Assembly (NCBI GenBank): GCA_963971535.1
Contig: CAXASK010002195.1
Coordinates: 70,201-134,200 of the forward strand
Length of the DNA: 64,000 nt
Direction of reading: 5' to 3'
Source: Notolepis coatsorum
Lineage: Eukaryota > Chordata > Actinopteri > Aulopiformes > Paralepididae
The translations under genes were made by a program, and so were the position numbers. How positions within the stretch are numbered: position 1 is the first letter of the stretch; the number at the start of each line of letters is the position of its first letter. Below are positions 8,554 through 18,956 of the stretch, piece after piece. The notes beneath the pieces were generated by a model. That model made no database searches, had not been told where the DNA came from, and saw only the letters and a list, made by a program, of their open reading frames with translations.

Positions 8554-10130
8554 GTCACCTCCCTCTTCCCTGTAGCCACGCCCACATGTCACCTCCCTCT
8601 TCCCTGTAGCCACGACCACATGCCACCTCCCTCTTCCCTGTCCGTCACCCTGTAGCCACGCCCACATATCACCTCCCTCTTCCATGTAGCCACGCCCACC
8701 TGCCACCTCCCTCTTCCCTGTCCGTCACCCTGTAGCCACGCCCACATGCCACCTCCCTCTTCCCTGTCCGTCACCCTGTAGCCACGCCCACATGTCACCT
8801 CCCTCTTCCCTGTCCGTCACCCTGTAGCCACGCCCACATGTCACCTCCCTCTTCCCTGTAGCCACGCCCACATGCCACCTCCCTCTTCCCTGTCACTCAC
8901 CCTGTAGCCACACCCACATGTCACCTCCCTCTTCCCTGTCACTCACCCTGTAGCCACACCCACATGTCACCTCCCTCTTCCCTGTCACTCACCCTGTAGC
9001 CACGCCCACATGCCACCTCCCTCTTCCATGTCAGTCACCATGTAGCCACGCCCACATGTCACATCCCTCTTCCCGGTAGCCACGCCCACATGCCACCTCC
9101 CTCTTCCCTGTCTGTCACCCTGTAGCCACGCCCACATGCCACCTCCCTCTTCCATGTAGCCACGCCCACATGCCACCTCCCTCTTCCCGGTAGCCACGCC
9201 AACATGCCACCTTCCTCTTCCCTGTAGCCACGCCCACATGCCACCTCCCTCTTCCATGTAGCCACGCCCACATGTCACCTCCCTCTTCTCTGTCCGTCAC
9301 CCTGTAGCCACGCCCACATGCCACCTCCCTCTTCCATGTAGCCACGCCCACATGCCACCTCCCTCTTCCATGTCACTCACCCTGTAGCCACGCCCACATG
9401 TCACCTCCCTCTTCCCTGTCCGTCACCCTGTAGCCACGCCCACATGTCACCTTCCTCTTCCCTGTAGCCACGCCCACATGTCACTTCCCTCTTCCATGTA
9501 GCCACGCCCACATGTCACCTCCCTCTTCCCTGTAGCCACGCCCACATGCCACCTCCCTCTTCCCTGTAGCCACGCCCACATGCCACCTCCCTCTTCCCTG
9601 TCCGTCACCCTGTAGCCACGCCCACATGTCACCTCCCTCTTCCCTGTCCATCACCCTGTAGCCACGCCCACATGCCACCTCCCTCTTCCCTGTCCGTCAC
9701 CCTGTAGCCACGCCCACATGCCACCTCCCTCTTCCCTGTCCGTCACCCTGTAGCCACGCCCACATGCCACCTCCCTCTTCCCTGTCCGTCACCCTGTAGC
9801 CACGCCCACATGCCACCTCCCTCTTCCCTGTCCGTCACCCTGTAGCTACGCCCACATGCCACCTCCCTCTTCCCTGTAGCCACGCCCACATACCACCTCC
9901 CTCTTCCCTGTCTGTCACCCTGTAGCCACGCCCACATGCCACCTCCCTCTTCCCTGTCCGTCACCCTGTAGCCACGCCCACATGCCACCTCCCTCTTCCC
10001 TGTCCGTCACCCTTTAGCCACGCCCACATTTCACCTCCCTCTTCCCTGTCTGTCACCCTGTAGCCACACCCACATGTCACCTCCCTCTTCCCTGTCTGTC
10101 ACCCTGTAGCCACGCCCACATGCCACCTCC
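8554..10130 (+). repeat. Minisatellite, 34- and 46-bp units, roughly 38 copies
   Basis: The shared core is GTAGCCACGCCCACATG followed by a CACCTCCCTCTTCCCTGT tract. The long unit has 12 extra bases (CCGTCACCCTGT or CTGTCACCCTGT). Short and long units are interspersed. Minor variants include CACACCC, CATGTAGCC and CTGTAGCTACG. Apparent reading frames rich in GRGY and WAWLQG on the minus strand are by-products of the repeat. Each unit carries GCCACGCCC, the complement of the KLF-type GGGCGTGGC box. Confidence 0.95.
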
Positions 10131-11200
10131 ACTGAAGCTAACTGAAGCTAACTGAAGCTAACTAGCTAACTGAAGCTAGGTAACTGAAGCTAACTGAAGC
10201 TAACTGAAGCTAACTGAAGCTAACTGAAGGTAACTGAAGGTAACTGAAGCTAACTGAAGCTAACTAGCTAACTGAAGCTAGGTAACTGAAGCTAACTGAA
10301 GCTAACTGAAGCTAACTGAAGGTAACTGAAGGTAACTGAAGCTAACTGAAGCTAACTGAAGCTAATGCTAACTGAAGCTAACTGAAGGTAACTGAAGCTA
10401 ACTGAAGCTAACTGAAGGTAACTGAAGGTAACTGAAGCTAACTGAAGGTAACTGAAGGTAACTGAAGCTAACTGAAGCTAATGCTAACTGAAGGTAACTG
10501 AAGCTAACTGAAGCTAACTGAAGGTAACTGAAGTACCTGAAGCTAACTGAAGCTAACTGAAGCTAATGCTAACTGAAGGTAACTGAAGCTAACTGAAGCT
10601 AACTGAAGGTAACTGAAGTACCTGAAGCTAACTGAAGCTAACTGAAGCTAATGCTAACTGAAGCTAACTGAAGGTAACTGAAGCTAACTGAAGATAAACT
10701 GAAGGTAATGCTAACTGAAGCTAACTGAAGCTAACTGAAGCTAACTGAAAGGTAAGTGAAGTACCTGAAGCTAACTGAAGCTAATGCTAACTGAAGCTAA
10801 CTGAAGGTAACTGAAGCTAACTGAAGCTAACTGAAGGTAACTGAAGCTAACTGAAGCTAACTGAAGGTAACTGAAGTACCTGAAGCTAACTGAAGCTAAC
10901 TGAAGCTAATGCTAACTGAAGCTAACTGAAGGTAACTGAAGGTAACTGAAGCTAACTGAAGCTAACTGAAGGTAACTGAAGTACCTGAAGGTAACTGAAG
11001 GTAACTGAAGGTAACTGAAGGTAACTGAAGCTAACTGAAGCTAACTGAAGCTAACGATAACTGAAGCTAACTGAAGGTAACTGAAGCTAACTGAAGCTAA
11101 CGATAACTGAAGCTAACGATAACTGATGCTAACTGAAGGTAACTGCAGCTAACTGAAGCTAACTGAAGCTAACTGAAGCTAACTGAAACTAACTGAAGGT
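10131..11200 (+). repeat. 10-bp minisatellite AACTGAAGCT/AACTGAAGGT
   Basis: About 100 copies of a 10-bp unit alternate between the GCT and GGT forms. Irregular inserts recur (GTACCTGAAG, AATGCTAACTG, AACTAGCTAACTG), giving a loose higher-order pattern. The array begins at the very base where the 34/46-bp array ends. The exact 10-bp period places AA steps once per helical turn along roughly 1.07 kb. Confidence 0.95.
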
Positions 11201-11649
11201 GTTACATCTAAGATGGCCGCCATCTTTGTCTCAAGTGCCCTTGAGAAGGCAATGAACTCCCAAACCGCTCTCGGGCTGAACCCTGACCTCTCTGATGCAA
11301 TACATTGTTGAGGGGTTGAGGGCTATGTGTATGTAGGAATATATATGTACAGTATATGCAGAAAGATGAATGTAATGCATTTAATAATGAAGTAATCTTC
11401 GGACCCTCAGCATTCCTCCTGCGCTGCTGTATCTCTTTGAGACACAGACATACTTGAACCCTGACCTCTGACCTCTGCACCGTGACCTCCTCTCTGTTTA
11501 GCTGGAAGTCACCTGGAACCATTGGCTTAAAGTCCTCACAGAGAAACCTGTAAGTGAAGCCTGAGGGAGAAACAGGCCTTAAACGTGATTATTTCTGCTT
11601 AATATCTAGCAGTAAGAATGATGACGCTTTACAACAGCATGTGGTATTT
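11201..11649. other. Non-coding stretch, no gene seen
   Basis: This is a unique-looking sequence with the ATGGCCGCCAT palindrome near 11213, an ATATAT-rich patch near 11340, and a pair of TGACCTC words at 11462-11475. The minus-strand frame 11208-11522 has no recognisable domain or codon signal, so I do not call it. Confidence 0.5.
11462..11474 (-). promoter_or_regulatory. Perfect DR1 nuclear-receptor-like motif
   Basis: On the minus strand this reads AGGTCAGAGGTCA, two AGGTCA half-sites separated by one base. That is the consensus for RXR heterodimers, HNF4 and COUP-TF. A third TGACCT lies at 11483-11488. Function is not shown by the sequence alone. Confidence 0.4.
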
Positions 11650-11950
11650 AGAATAGAACAGAAGTATTTTATTGATCCAGAGGGAAATTCAGCTACAGAT
11701 CGCTCACTGTAAACAATTAGGTAGTCAAAAATCTAAAATAGGAATAAAAAGAATATCAGGGATATACATTCTAAGATATGTATATACATTCTAAGATATG
11801 TATATACATTCTAAGATATGTATATACATTCTAAGATATACAGCCAAAAATATACAGTAATATACAGTCAAATGTGGAGTAATAAGTGTAAGATTGTAAA
11901 ATGTTGATTTAAAAAGTAAAGAGTATGCCAGAGTTGTACTGTCACTCTGT
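11650..11950 (-). mobile_element. LINE 3' UTR remnant (L2/CR1-like tail)
   Basis: The reverse complement ends AATTTCCCTCTGGATCAATA, followed by AAATACTTCTGTTCTATTC. This is the typical tail of fish L2/CR1-group LINEs and of the SINEs that share it. No coding part remains. The upstream limit is uncertain. Confidence 0.6.
11763..11842 (+). repeat. 20-bp tandem repeat, 4 copies
   Basis: The unit TATACATTCTAAGATATGTA repeats from 11763, 11783, 11803 and 11823. The last copy is slightly degenerate. The repeat lies inside the LINE tail remnant. Confidence 0.95.
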
Positions 11951-11973
11951 GCTCAGTGATGCAGTATAGGTTC

Positions 11974-11975
<2 letters not shown>

Positions 11976-12043
<68 letters not shown>

Positions 12044-12063
12044 GTTGATTTATTGATTGATTG
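11976..12063 (+). repeat. (ATTG)n microsatellite
   Basis: About 22 tetranucleotide repeats, ending in degenerate GGTTGGTTGATT units. It abuts the left arm of the 130-bp inverted repeat, so on the minus strand it could be that element's tetranucleotide tail. Confidence 0.95.
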
Positions 12064-12192
12064 AAAACTTTATTAACATATTGCAGAATGGGTACAATAC
12101 AGTACGGCTCAATACAAACAATTGTTAAGGGGATGCAGACCAGAGAAAGACTTTCATCTTGTTTACATCAGGGTCCCCCATTTTCAATTCAT
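12063..12192 (-). repeat. Left arm of 130-bp inverted repeat, element 3' end
   Basis: This arm is about 95% complementary to 12686-12815. Shared words include TTGCAGAATGGGTACAATAC and GGGGATGCAGACCAGAGAAA. Read on the minus strand it ends in GTTAATAAAG and then a (CAAT)n tail, as a retroposed element would. I do not recognise the family. Confidence 0.8.
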
Positions 12193-12685
12193 CAAGACAT
12201 ACAAGACATACACGACATACAGATAAACAGTACTGTTACATCCAGACATTTTGCAAATGCGAAACAAATGCAAAGCCTGAAAATTGGATCAGAGCATGAC
12301 GGTGTCGGGTTAGCCATGCACCCGAGATGGCTAGCTAGCGTAAGCCTCTCCCTTTCCAGTTCAGGGGTCAGAGGTCACGCAAAGGGCCCGGAGGCCCTCT
12401 GAGATGAGCTGGAGTGTGTGGAGAGTCGAGGAGGGGCGTGGCCGTGGGCCCTAGGGTGCATGTAAGGGTCACAGAGGAAGTAGATAGAAGTGATAACGTG
12501 GTTCCTACAAAGTGCTGACTCACTTCAGATGCTTGAAGACACGTCGACGTGATTGAGTTTGATGGACGTTAGACTCGGGTGCCTTGAAGGAACAAGGAAA
12601 CACTTCTGTTTCCTCGAAGCCTCAGGGCTAGATCCACAAGGAATGGATTGCACCGAGCAAGTTGCACCCTTACTTACAATTCATT
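12193..12685. other. Spacer between inverted arms, no gene seen
   Basis: 493 bp with a short ACATAC-rich run near 12206-12222, and TCAGAGGTCA at about 12367 (a second nuclear-receptor-like word). No coding region is supported. It could be the body of a foldback-like element or unrelated DNA between two retroposed copies. Confidence 0.45.
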
Positions 12686-12815
12686 ATGAATTGAAAATGG
12701 GGGACCCTGATGTAAACAAGACGAAAGTCTTTCTCTGGTCTGCATCCCCTTAACAATTGTGTGTATTGAGCCGTACTGTATTGTACCCATTCTGCAATCT
12801 GTTAATAAAATGTTC
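12686..12815 (+). repeat. Right arm of 130-bp inverted repeat
   Basis: This is the complement of 12063-12192 with a handful of base differences. It lacks the tetranucleotide tail of the other copy and ends TTAATAAAATGTTC, just before the possible gypsy LTR. Confidence 0.8.
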
Positions 12816-12819
12816 ATTC

Positions 12820-12949
12820 TGTAGGAATGCAGTAATAATAGTGAAAACGGAGTCGTGTTCCGATGCAAAAATACTATTTTAATACGCACTCTACTGTCGC
12901 ACAACAACACTGCCATTCATCTTTCATTCGTCTCTCTTAAACTACGTCA
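12820..12949 (-). repeat. Possible short 3' LTR of the gypsy remnant
   Basis: On the minus strand, downstream of the pol stop, a G-rich polypurine-like run (GCGGGGGA) is followed by TGACGTAG, and a TG...CA interval can be drawn ending CCTACA at 12820. There is no second LTR upstream to compare with, because the element is 5'-truncated. The boundaries are a guess from the TG...CA rule and the polypurine tract. Confidence 0.3.
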
Positions 12950-13009
12950 TCCCCCGCTAAGGATCACGGGAGATGTAGTAAACACCACCTAAGGCTAGGA
13001 TGCCGTGAA

Positions 13010-15476
13010 TTATGTCCCAGTAGCCACTACACACGTCCCCCCAGAATTCACAAGAACTGGCCCCAAAAAAAGTCCAGGGGCTCTGACGCCTGCCTTCACA
13101 ACCCGGTAAGGACCATCGTAGGGTGGCTGTAGGGGGCCTCGATGGGCGTCGCAGCGGATAAACACATACCCCGCTGCTTGCATATCAGGCGGGACACGCA
13201 CCCTTGGAACGCCGTGGCACGAGGTGGGGATGGGCAAGAAAGCATTGGCCTTGTCCAGCAGAGCATCCCGCTGTTCCAGTGCTGACCAGGAGGCCGTAAC
13301 ACAGGGAAGAAAATCCCCTGGGACACGGAGGGGTTGGCCGTATACCAGCTCAGCTGAAGATGAAAGAAGGTCCTCCTTAGGTGCAGTACGGAGCCCCAGC
13401 ATCACCCAAGGAAGTCTGTCGACCCAGGTGTCGCCTCGGAGATCGGCCTTGAGAGCAGCTTTCATCGACCGGTGAAAACGTTCACACAGGCCATTGGCCT
13501 GTGGATGGTAAGCCGTAGTGCGGTGGAGGGAGACACCCAACTGCTGGGTAATGGAAGTCCATAACGCGGAAGTGAATTGGGCCCCTCGGTCAGAGGACAA
13601 ATCAGAGGGAACAACGAACCGGGCGACCCAGGTACCGATGAACGCGCGAGCCACGTCAGCTGTAGTAGTCGCAGTGAGTGGGACAGCCTCCGGCCAACGG
13701 GTGGTCCTGTCCACCATCGTCAGAAGGTGAGTGTACCCCCTGGAGGGAGGAAGGGGTCCCACCAGATCCACGTTGATGTGGTCAAAACGCCTCTCAGGCA
13801 CATCAAACCGCTCCAACGGGGCTTTAACATGTCGATGGACCTTCGCGCGTTGGCATGCCATGCAGGTCTTGACCCAACCTCCAATGTCAACCTTCATCCT
13901 GGGCCAGACGAATTTTGCTGCCATTAGGCGCTGTGATGGTTTCCTGCCCGGGTGCGAGAGGCCATGGATAGCGTCGAAAACTTGCCGTCTCCATGCCCGT
14001 GGAACAACTGGCCTTGGCTGCGCCATAGATATATCACATAGCAGCGTCGTGCCATCATCAAAGAAGGGGACGTCTGCCAACAGGAGGCCAGTAACCGCCG
14101 TCCTGCATGCCTGGATGTCTGGGTCTGAAACCTGATCCGCAGCCATACGGGCGTAATCAATTCCCAGGTGGACAGCACCAATGGCGGCCCGCGAGAGGCA
14201 GTCAGCCACGGGGTTGTCCTTCCCCGCCACATGCTGGATGTCAGTGGTGAACTCAGAGATGAAAGCCAGATGGCGCTGTTGCCTGGCAGACCACGGTTCG
14301 GACACCTTCGCCATAGCAAAAATCAACGGTTTGTGGTCTACAAAAACAGTGAAAGGGCGAGCCTCCAGCAGGAAACGGAAATGTCTGACCGCCAAGTACA
14401 GGGCGAGGAGCTCACGGTCAAAGGTGCTGTACTTCTGTTCGCTGGAATGGAGTTGTCGGCTGAAGAACGCCAGGGGTTGCCAAATGCCCTCGACCAACTG
14501 TTCATATACGCCTCCAACGGCATAATCCGAGGCATCAGTTGTCAATGCCACGGGAGCCTCAGGCACGGGGTGCGTCAGCATGGTTGCACTCGCAAGTGCC
14601 TCCTTGGTATCCGAGAACGCCTTTGACATGTTGTCGGACCAGGCGATGGCATGCTTGGGAGTCTTGCCCTTGAGAGCCCTATACAGGGGGTGCATTAGGT
14701 GGGCAGCCTGAGGGATGAACCGATGATAGAAATTCACCATCCCCAGGAACTCCTGCAAGGCCCTAACCGTGGTAGGGCGTGGGAGCCGCAGCACCGCTTC
14801 CACCTTTACTGGTAATGGGACCGCTCCAGCAGTAGTGGTGTGGTGGCCAAGGAAGTCCATGGCAGGGAGACCAAACTGACACTTTGCTGGGTTGATGATT
14901 AATCCATGCTCTCTGAGGCGACTGAAGAGGAGTCGGAGGTGTGTTAGGTGTTCCGCCTTGGACGTGCTGGCTGCCAGGATATCGTCTAGGTAGACGAACA
15001 CGAAAGACAGGTTGCGCAGCATGGCGTCCATTAACCTCTGAAAGGTCTGAGCCGCATTTTTGAGGCCAAAAGGCATCCTCAAAAATTCAAAGAGCCCGAA
15101 TGGGGTTATAACTGCCGTCTTGGCGATGTCCTGAGGGCTAACCGGCACCTGGTGGTATCCTCTCACCAGATCCACCTTCGAAAAAACAGACGCTCCAGCA
15201 AGGTGGGCTGAAAAATCTTGTATGTGTGGAACCGGGTAGCGATCAGGTGTAGTGGCGTCATTAAGGCGCCGGTAGTCGCCACACGGACGCCAGCCGCCGT
15301 TGGCCTTTGGAACGAGATGGAGAGACGATGCCCAGTGCCTCCATGGAGGCAAACTCCTTCCTAGCGATGGTGAGCTTGTGTGGGTCGAGACGACGAGCCC
15401 TAGCATGTACTGGCGGGCCATCCGTGGAGATGTAATGCACGACTCCATGCTTAGTGGCCGCGGACGAGTCAATCAA
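13010..15476 (-). pseudogene. pol: Ty3/gypsy retrotransposon pol remnant (RT-RNase H-integrase)
   Basis: The main open frame, 820 codons, carries reverse transcriptase with [11 protein letters not shown] (D at about 101) and YLDD at 161-164. RNase H follows with TTDASD (D313), DREL (E354) and VDHKPL (D379). Integrase has an HHCC finger (H503, H507, C537, C540), a DDE triad (D569, D628, E664) and a GPY motif at 787-789. The overall type resembles CsRn1/Barthez-like gypsy elements of fish. The first ~48 residues of this frame are out of phase with the family. The correct continuation upstream, with [13 protein letters not shown] and [11 protein letters not shown], lies in another frame at 15325-15476. 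A small non-triplet deletion near 15320-15328 separates the two. Gag, protease and the 5' LTR are missing, with truncation at about 15476. The catalytic residues are preserved, but the copy is broken. I see no envelope gene. Confidence 0.9.
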
Positions 15477-15520
15477 TCAATCTGCACGGTGATTGATTGA
15501 ATGAAAATGTTACACACTAC
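15477..15520. other. Truncation junction with ATTG/CAAT words
   Basis: At the gypsy break, TCAATCAATC (15469-15478) faces GATTGATTGA (15491-15500) across a 12-bp spacer, forming a small hairpin. The same tetranucleotide forms the microsatellite at 11976. Confidence 0.6.
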
Positions 15521-15745
15521 TTAACCTTTCACTACTTCTGTGGTGTGGTAGTGAAAGGGTTAACCGTCTGTAGTGTGGTAGTGAAATGGTTAACCTTCCG
15601 TAGTGTGGTAGTGAAAGGGTTAACCTTCTGTATTGTTGCAGTGAAAGGGTTAACCATTTGGTAGTGTGGCAGTGAACGGGTTAACCTTCTGTATTGTCGC
15701 AGTGAAAGGGTTAACCCTTTGGTAGTGTGGCAGTGAAAGAGTTAA
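15521..15745 (+). repeat. 30-bp tandem repeat, about 7 copies, first copy inverted
   Basis: The unit is around GTGTGGTAGTGAAAGGGTTA followed by ACCTTCTGTA, at 30-31-bp spacing from about 15543. Just before it, TTAACCTTTCACTAC (15521-15535) is the near-complement of GTAGTGAAAGGGTTAA, giving a hairpin at the array edge. Confidence 0.88.
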
Positions 15746-15793
15746 AGGTCAATATATATATTTGAAGAAGTTAATATAAAGGTATTTGAGGTA
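15746..15793. other. Short spacer before the satellite
   Basis: An AT-rich segment of about 48 bp separates the 30-bp repeat from the first satellite unit. Nothing else is seen. Confidence 0.6.
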
Positions 15794-18700
15794 TAGCAGC
15801 CTCTATACCTCTGTTTCAGTCCTGTTCTCATTCTAGCAGCCTCCATACCTCTGTTTCAGTCCTGTTCTCATCCTAGCAGCCTCTATACCTCTCTGTTTCA
15901 GTTCTGTTCTCATTCTAGCAGCCTCTATACCTCTCTGTTTCAGTCCTGTTCTCATTCTAGCAGCCTCTATACCTCTCTGTTTCAGTCCTGTTCTCATCCT
16001 AGCAGCCTCTATACCTCTGTTTCAGTCCTGTTCTCATCCTAGCAGCCTCTATACCTCTCTGTTTCAGTTCTGTTCTCATTCTAGCAGCCTCTATACCTCT
16101 CTGTTTCAGTCCTGTTCTCATTCTAGCAGCCTCTATACCTCTCTGTTTCAGTCCTGTTCTCATTCTATCAGTCTATATACCTCTCTGTTTCAGTCCTGTT
16201 CTCATTTTAGCAGCATCTATACCTCTCTGTTTCAGTCCTGTTCTCATCCTAGTAGCCTCTATACCTCTCTGTTTCAGTCCTGTTCTCATCCTAGCAGCCT
16301 CTATACCTCTCTGTGTCAGTCCTGTTCTCATCCTAGCAGCCTCTATACCTCTCTGTTTCAGTCCTGTTCTCATTCTAGCAGCCTCTACCTCTCTGTTTCA
16401 GTCCTGTTCTCATTCTAGCAACCTCTATACCTCTGTTTCAGTCCTGTTCTCATTCTAGCAGCCTCTATACCTTTCTGTTTCAGTCCTGTTCTCATTCTAG
16501 CAGCCTCTATGCCTCTGTTTCAGTCCTGTTCTCATTCTAGCAGCATCTATACCTCCTGGTTTCAGTTCTCATTCTAGAAGCCTCTATACCTCTCTGTTTC
16601 AGTCCTGTTCTCATTCTAGCAGGCTCTATACCTCTCTGTTTCAGTCCTGTTCTCATTCTAGCAGCCTCTATACACCTCTGTTTCAGTCCTGTTCTCATTC
16701 TAGCAGGCTCTATACCTCTCTGTTTCAGTCCTGTTCTCATTCTAGCAGCCTCTCTACCTCTGTTTCAGTCCTGTTCTCATTCTAGCAGCCTCTACACCTC
16801 CTGGTTTCAATTCTGTTCTCATTCAAGCAGCCTCTATGCCTCTGTTTCAGTCCTGTTCTCATTCTAGCAGCCTCTATACCTCTCTGTTTCAGTCCTGTTC
16901 TCATTCTAACAGCCTCTATACCTCTCTGTTTCAGTCCTGTTCTCATTCTAGCAGCCTCTCTACCTCTCTGTTTCAGTCCTGTTCTCATTCTAGCAGCCTC
17001 TATACCTCTCTGTTTCAGTCCTGTTCTCATCATAGCAGCCTCTATACCTCTCTGTTTCAGTCCTGTTCTCATTCTAGCAGCCTCTCTACCTCTCTGTTTC
17101 AGTCCTGTTCTCATTCTAGCAACCTCTATACCTCTGTTTCAGGCCTGTTCTCATTCTAGCAGCCTCTCTACCTCTCTGTTTCAGTCCTGTTCTCATTCTA
17201 GCAACCTCTATACCTCTGTTTCAGTCCTGTTCTCATTCTAGCAGCCTCTATACCTTTCTGTTTCAGTCCTGTTCTCATTCTAGCAGCCTCTCTACCTCTC
17301 TGTTTCAGTCCTGTTCTCATTCTAACAGCCTCTATGCCTCTGTTTCAGTCCTGTTCTCATTCTAGCAGCCTCTACACCTCCTGGTTTCAATCCTGTTCTC
17401 ATTCTAGCAGCCTCTATACACCTCTGTTTCAGTCCTGTTCTCATTCTAGCAGGCTCTATACCTCTCTGTTTCAGTCCTGTTCTCATTCTAGCAGCCTCTC
17501 TACCTCTGTTTCAGTCCTGTTCTCATTCTAGCAGCCTCTACACCTCCTGGTTTCAATTCTGTTCTCATTCAAGCAGCCTCTATGCCTCTGTTTCAGTCCT
17601 GTTCTCATTCTAGCAGCCTCTATACCTCTCTGTTTCAGTCCTGTTCTCATTCTAACAGCCTCTATACCTCTCTGTTTCAGTCCTGTTCTCATTCTAGCAG
17701 CCTCTCTACCTCTCTGTTTCAGTCCTGTTCTCATTCTAGCAGCCTCTATACCTCTCTGTTTCAGTCCTGTTCTCATCATAGCAGCCTCTATACCTCTCTG
17801 TTTCAGTCCTGTTCTCATTCTAGCAGCCTCTCTACCTCTCTGTTTCAGTCCTGTTCTCATTCTAGCAACCTCTATACCTCTGTTTCAGGCCTGTTCTCAT
17901 TCTAGCAGCCTCTCTACCTCTCTGTTTCAGTCCTGTTCTCATTCTAGCAATCTCTATACCTCTGTTTCAGTCCTGTTCTCATTCTAGCAGCCTCTATACC
18001 TTTCTGTTTCAGTCCTGTTCTCATTCTAGCAGCCTCTCTACCTCTCTGTTTCAGTCCTGTTCTCATTCTAACAGCCTCTATGCCTCTGTTTCAGTCCTGT
18101 TCTCATTCTAGCAGCCTCTACACCTCCTGGTTTCAATCCTGTTCTCATTCAAGCAGCCTCTATGCCTCTGTTTCAGTCCTGTTCTCATTCTAGCAGCCTC
18201 TCTACCTGTCTGTTTCAGTCCTGTTATCATTCTAGCAGCCTCTATGCCTCTGTTTCAGTCCTGTTCTCATTCTAGCAGCCTCTATACCTCCTGGTTTCAG
18301 TCCTGTTCTCATTCTAGAAGCCTCTATACCTCTCTGTTTCAGTCCTGTTCTCATTCTAGCAGGCTCTATACCTCTCTGTTTCAGTCCTGTTCTCATTCTA
18401 GCAGCCTCTCTACCTCTGTGTCAGTCCTGTTCTCATTCTAGCAGCCTCTCTACCTCTCTGTTTCAGTTCTCATTCTAGCAACCTCTATACCTCTGTTTCA
18501 GTCCTGTTCTCATTCTAGCAGCCTCTATACCTTTCTGTATCAGTCCTGTTCTCATTCTAGCAGCCTCTCTACCTCTCTGTTTCAGTCCTGTTCTCATTCT
18601 AACAGCCTCTATGCCTCTGTTTCAGTCCTGTTCTCATTCTATCAGCCTCTACACCTCCTGGTTTCAATCCTGTTCTCATTCAAGCAGCCTCTATGCCTCT

Positions 18701-18956
18701 GTTTCAGTCCTGTTCTCATTCTAGCAGCCTCTATACCTCTCTGTTTCAGTCCTGTTCTCATTCTAACAGCCTCTATACCTCTGTTTCAGTCCTGTTCTCA
18801 TCCTAGCAGCCTCCATACCTCTCTGTTTCAGTCCTGTTCTCATTCTAACAGCCTCTATACCCATCTGTTTCAGTCCTGTTCTCATTCTAGCAGCCTCTAT
18901 ACCTCTCTGTTTCAGTCCTGTTCTTATTCTAGCAGTGTCTATACCTCTCTGTTTCA
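15794..18956 (+). repeat. 42-bp satellite array, left part (edge to LINE)
   Basis: The unit starts AGCAGCCTCTATACC, contains CTCTCTGTTTCAGTCCTG and ends TTCTCATTCT. The consensus unit has 31 of 42 bases as pyrimidine on this strand and no CpG. A 40-bp form lacks one CT (TACCTCTGTTTCAG). The left edge is more variable than the interior, with units such as CTCTACACCTCCTGGTTTCA and CTGTATCAG. The last unit stops at GTTTCA (18956), where the LINE begins. Minus-strand frames of the type MRTGLKQRGIEAAR, and plus-strand frames of the type LFQSCSHSSSLYTS, are consequences of a 42-base unit and are not called as genes. Confidence 0.97.
16645..18150 (+). repeat. 746-bp tandem block duplication within the satellite
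   Basis: Positions 16645-17404 match 17391-18150 at an offset of 746. The diagnostic unit series is shared (CAGGCTCTATACC, then CACCTCCTGGTTTCAATTCT, then CATCATAGCAGCC). Translations of the two copies at 16782-17114 and 17528-17860 are identical. At least one difference (AACCTC versus AATCTC) separates the copies. Confidence 0.88.

Noticed and set aside
8554-10130. Minus-strand frames rich in CGRGY and MWAWLQG
   Set aside because: These are translation by-products of the 34/46-bp minisatellite. They overlap each other in different phases and lack any independent support.
11208-11522. 104-codon minus-strand frame
   Set aside because: It has no recognisable domain, low-complexity composition and no splice or promoter evidence. 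A frame of this length is expected by chance.
13224-14626. Plus-strand frames across the gypsy remnant
   Set aside because: They are antisense shadows of the pol frame, without domains.
13010-15476. Endogenous retrovirus with envelope
   Set aside because: Domain order and GPY-type integrase end fit a Ty3/gypsy retrotransposon. The frame ends right after integrase and no envelope-like frame lies downstream.
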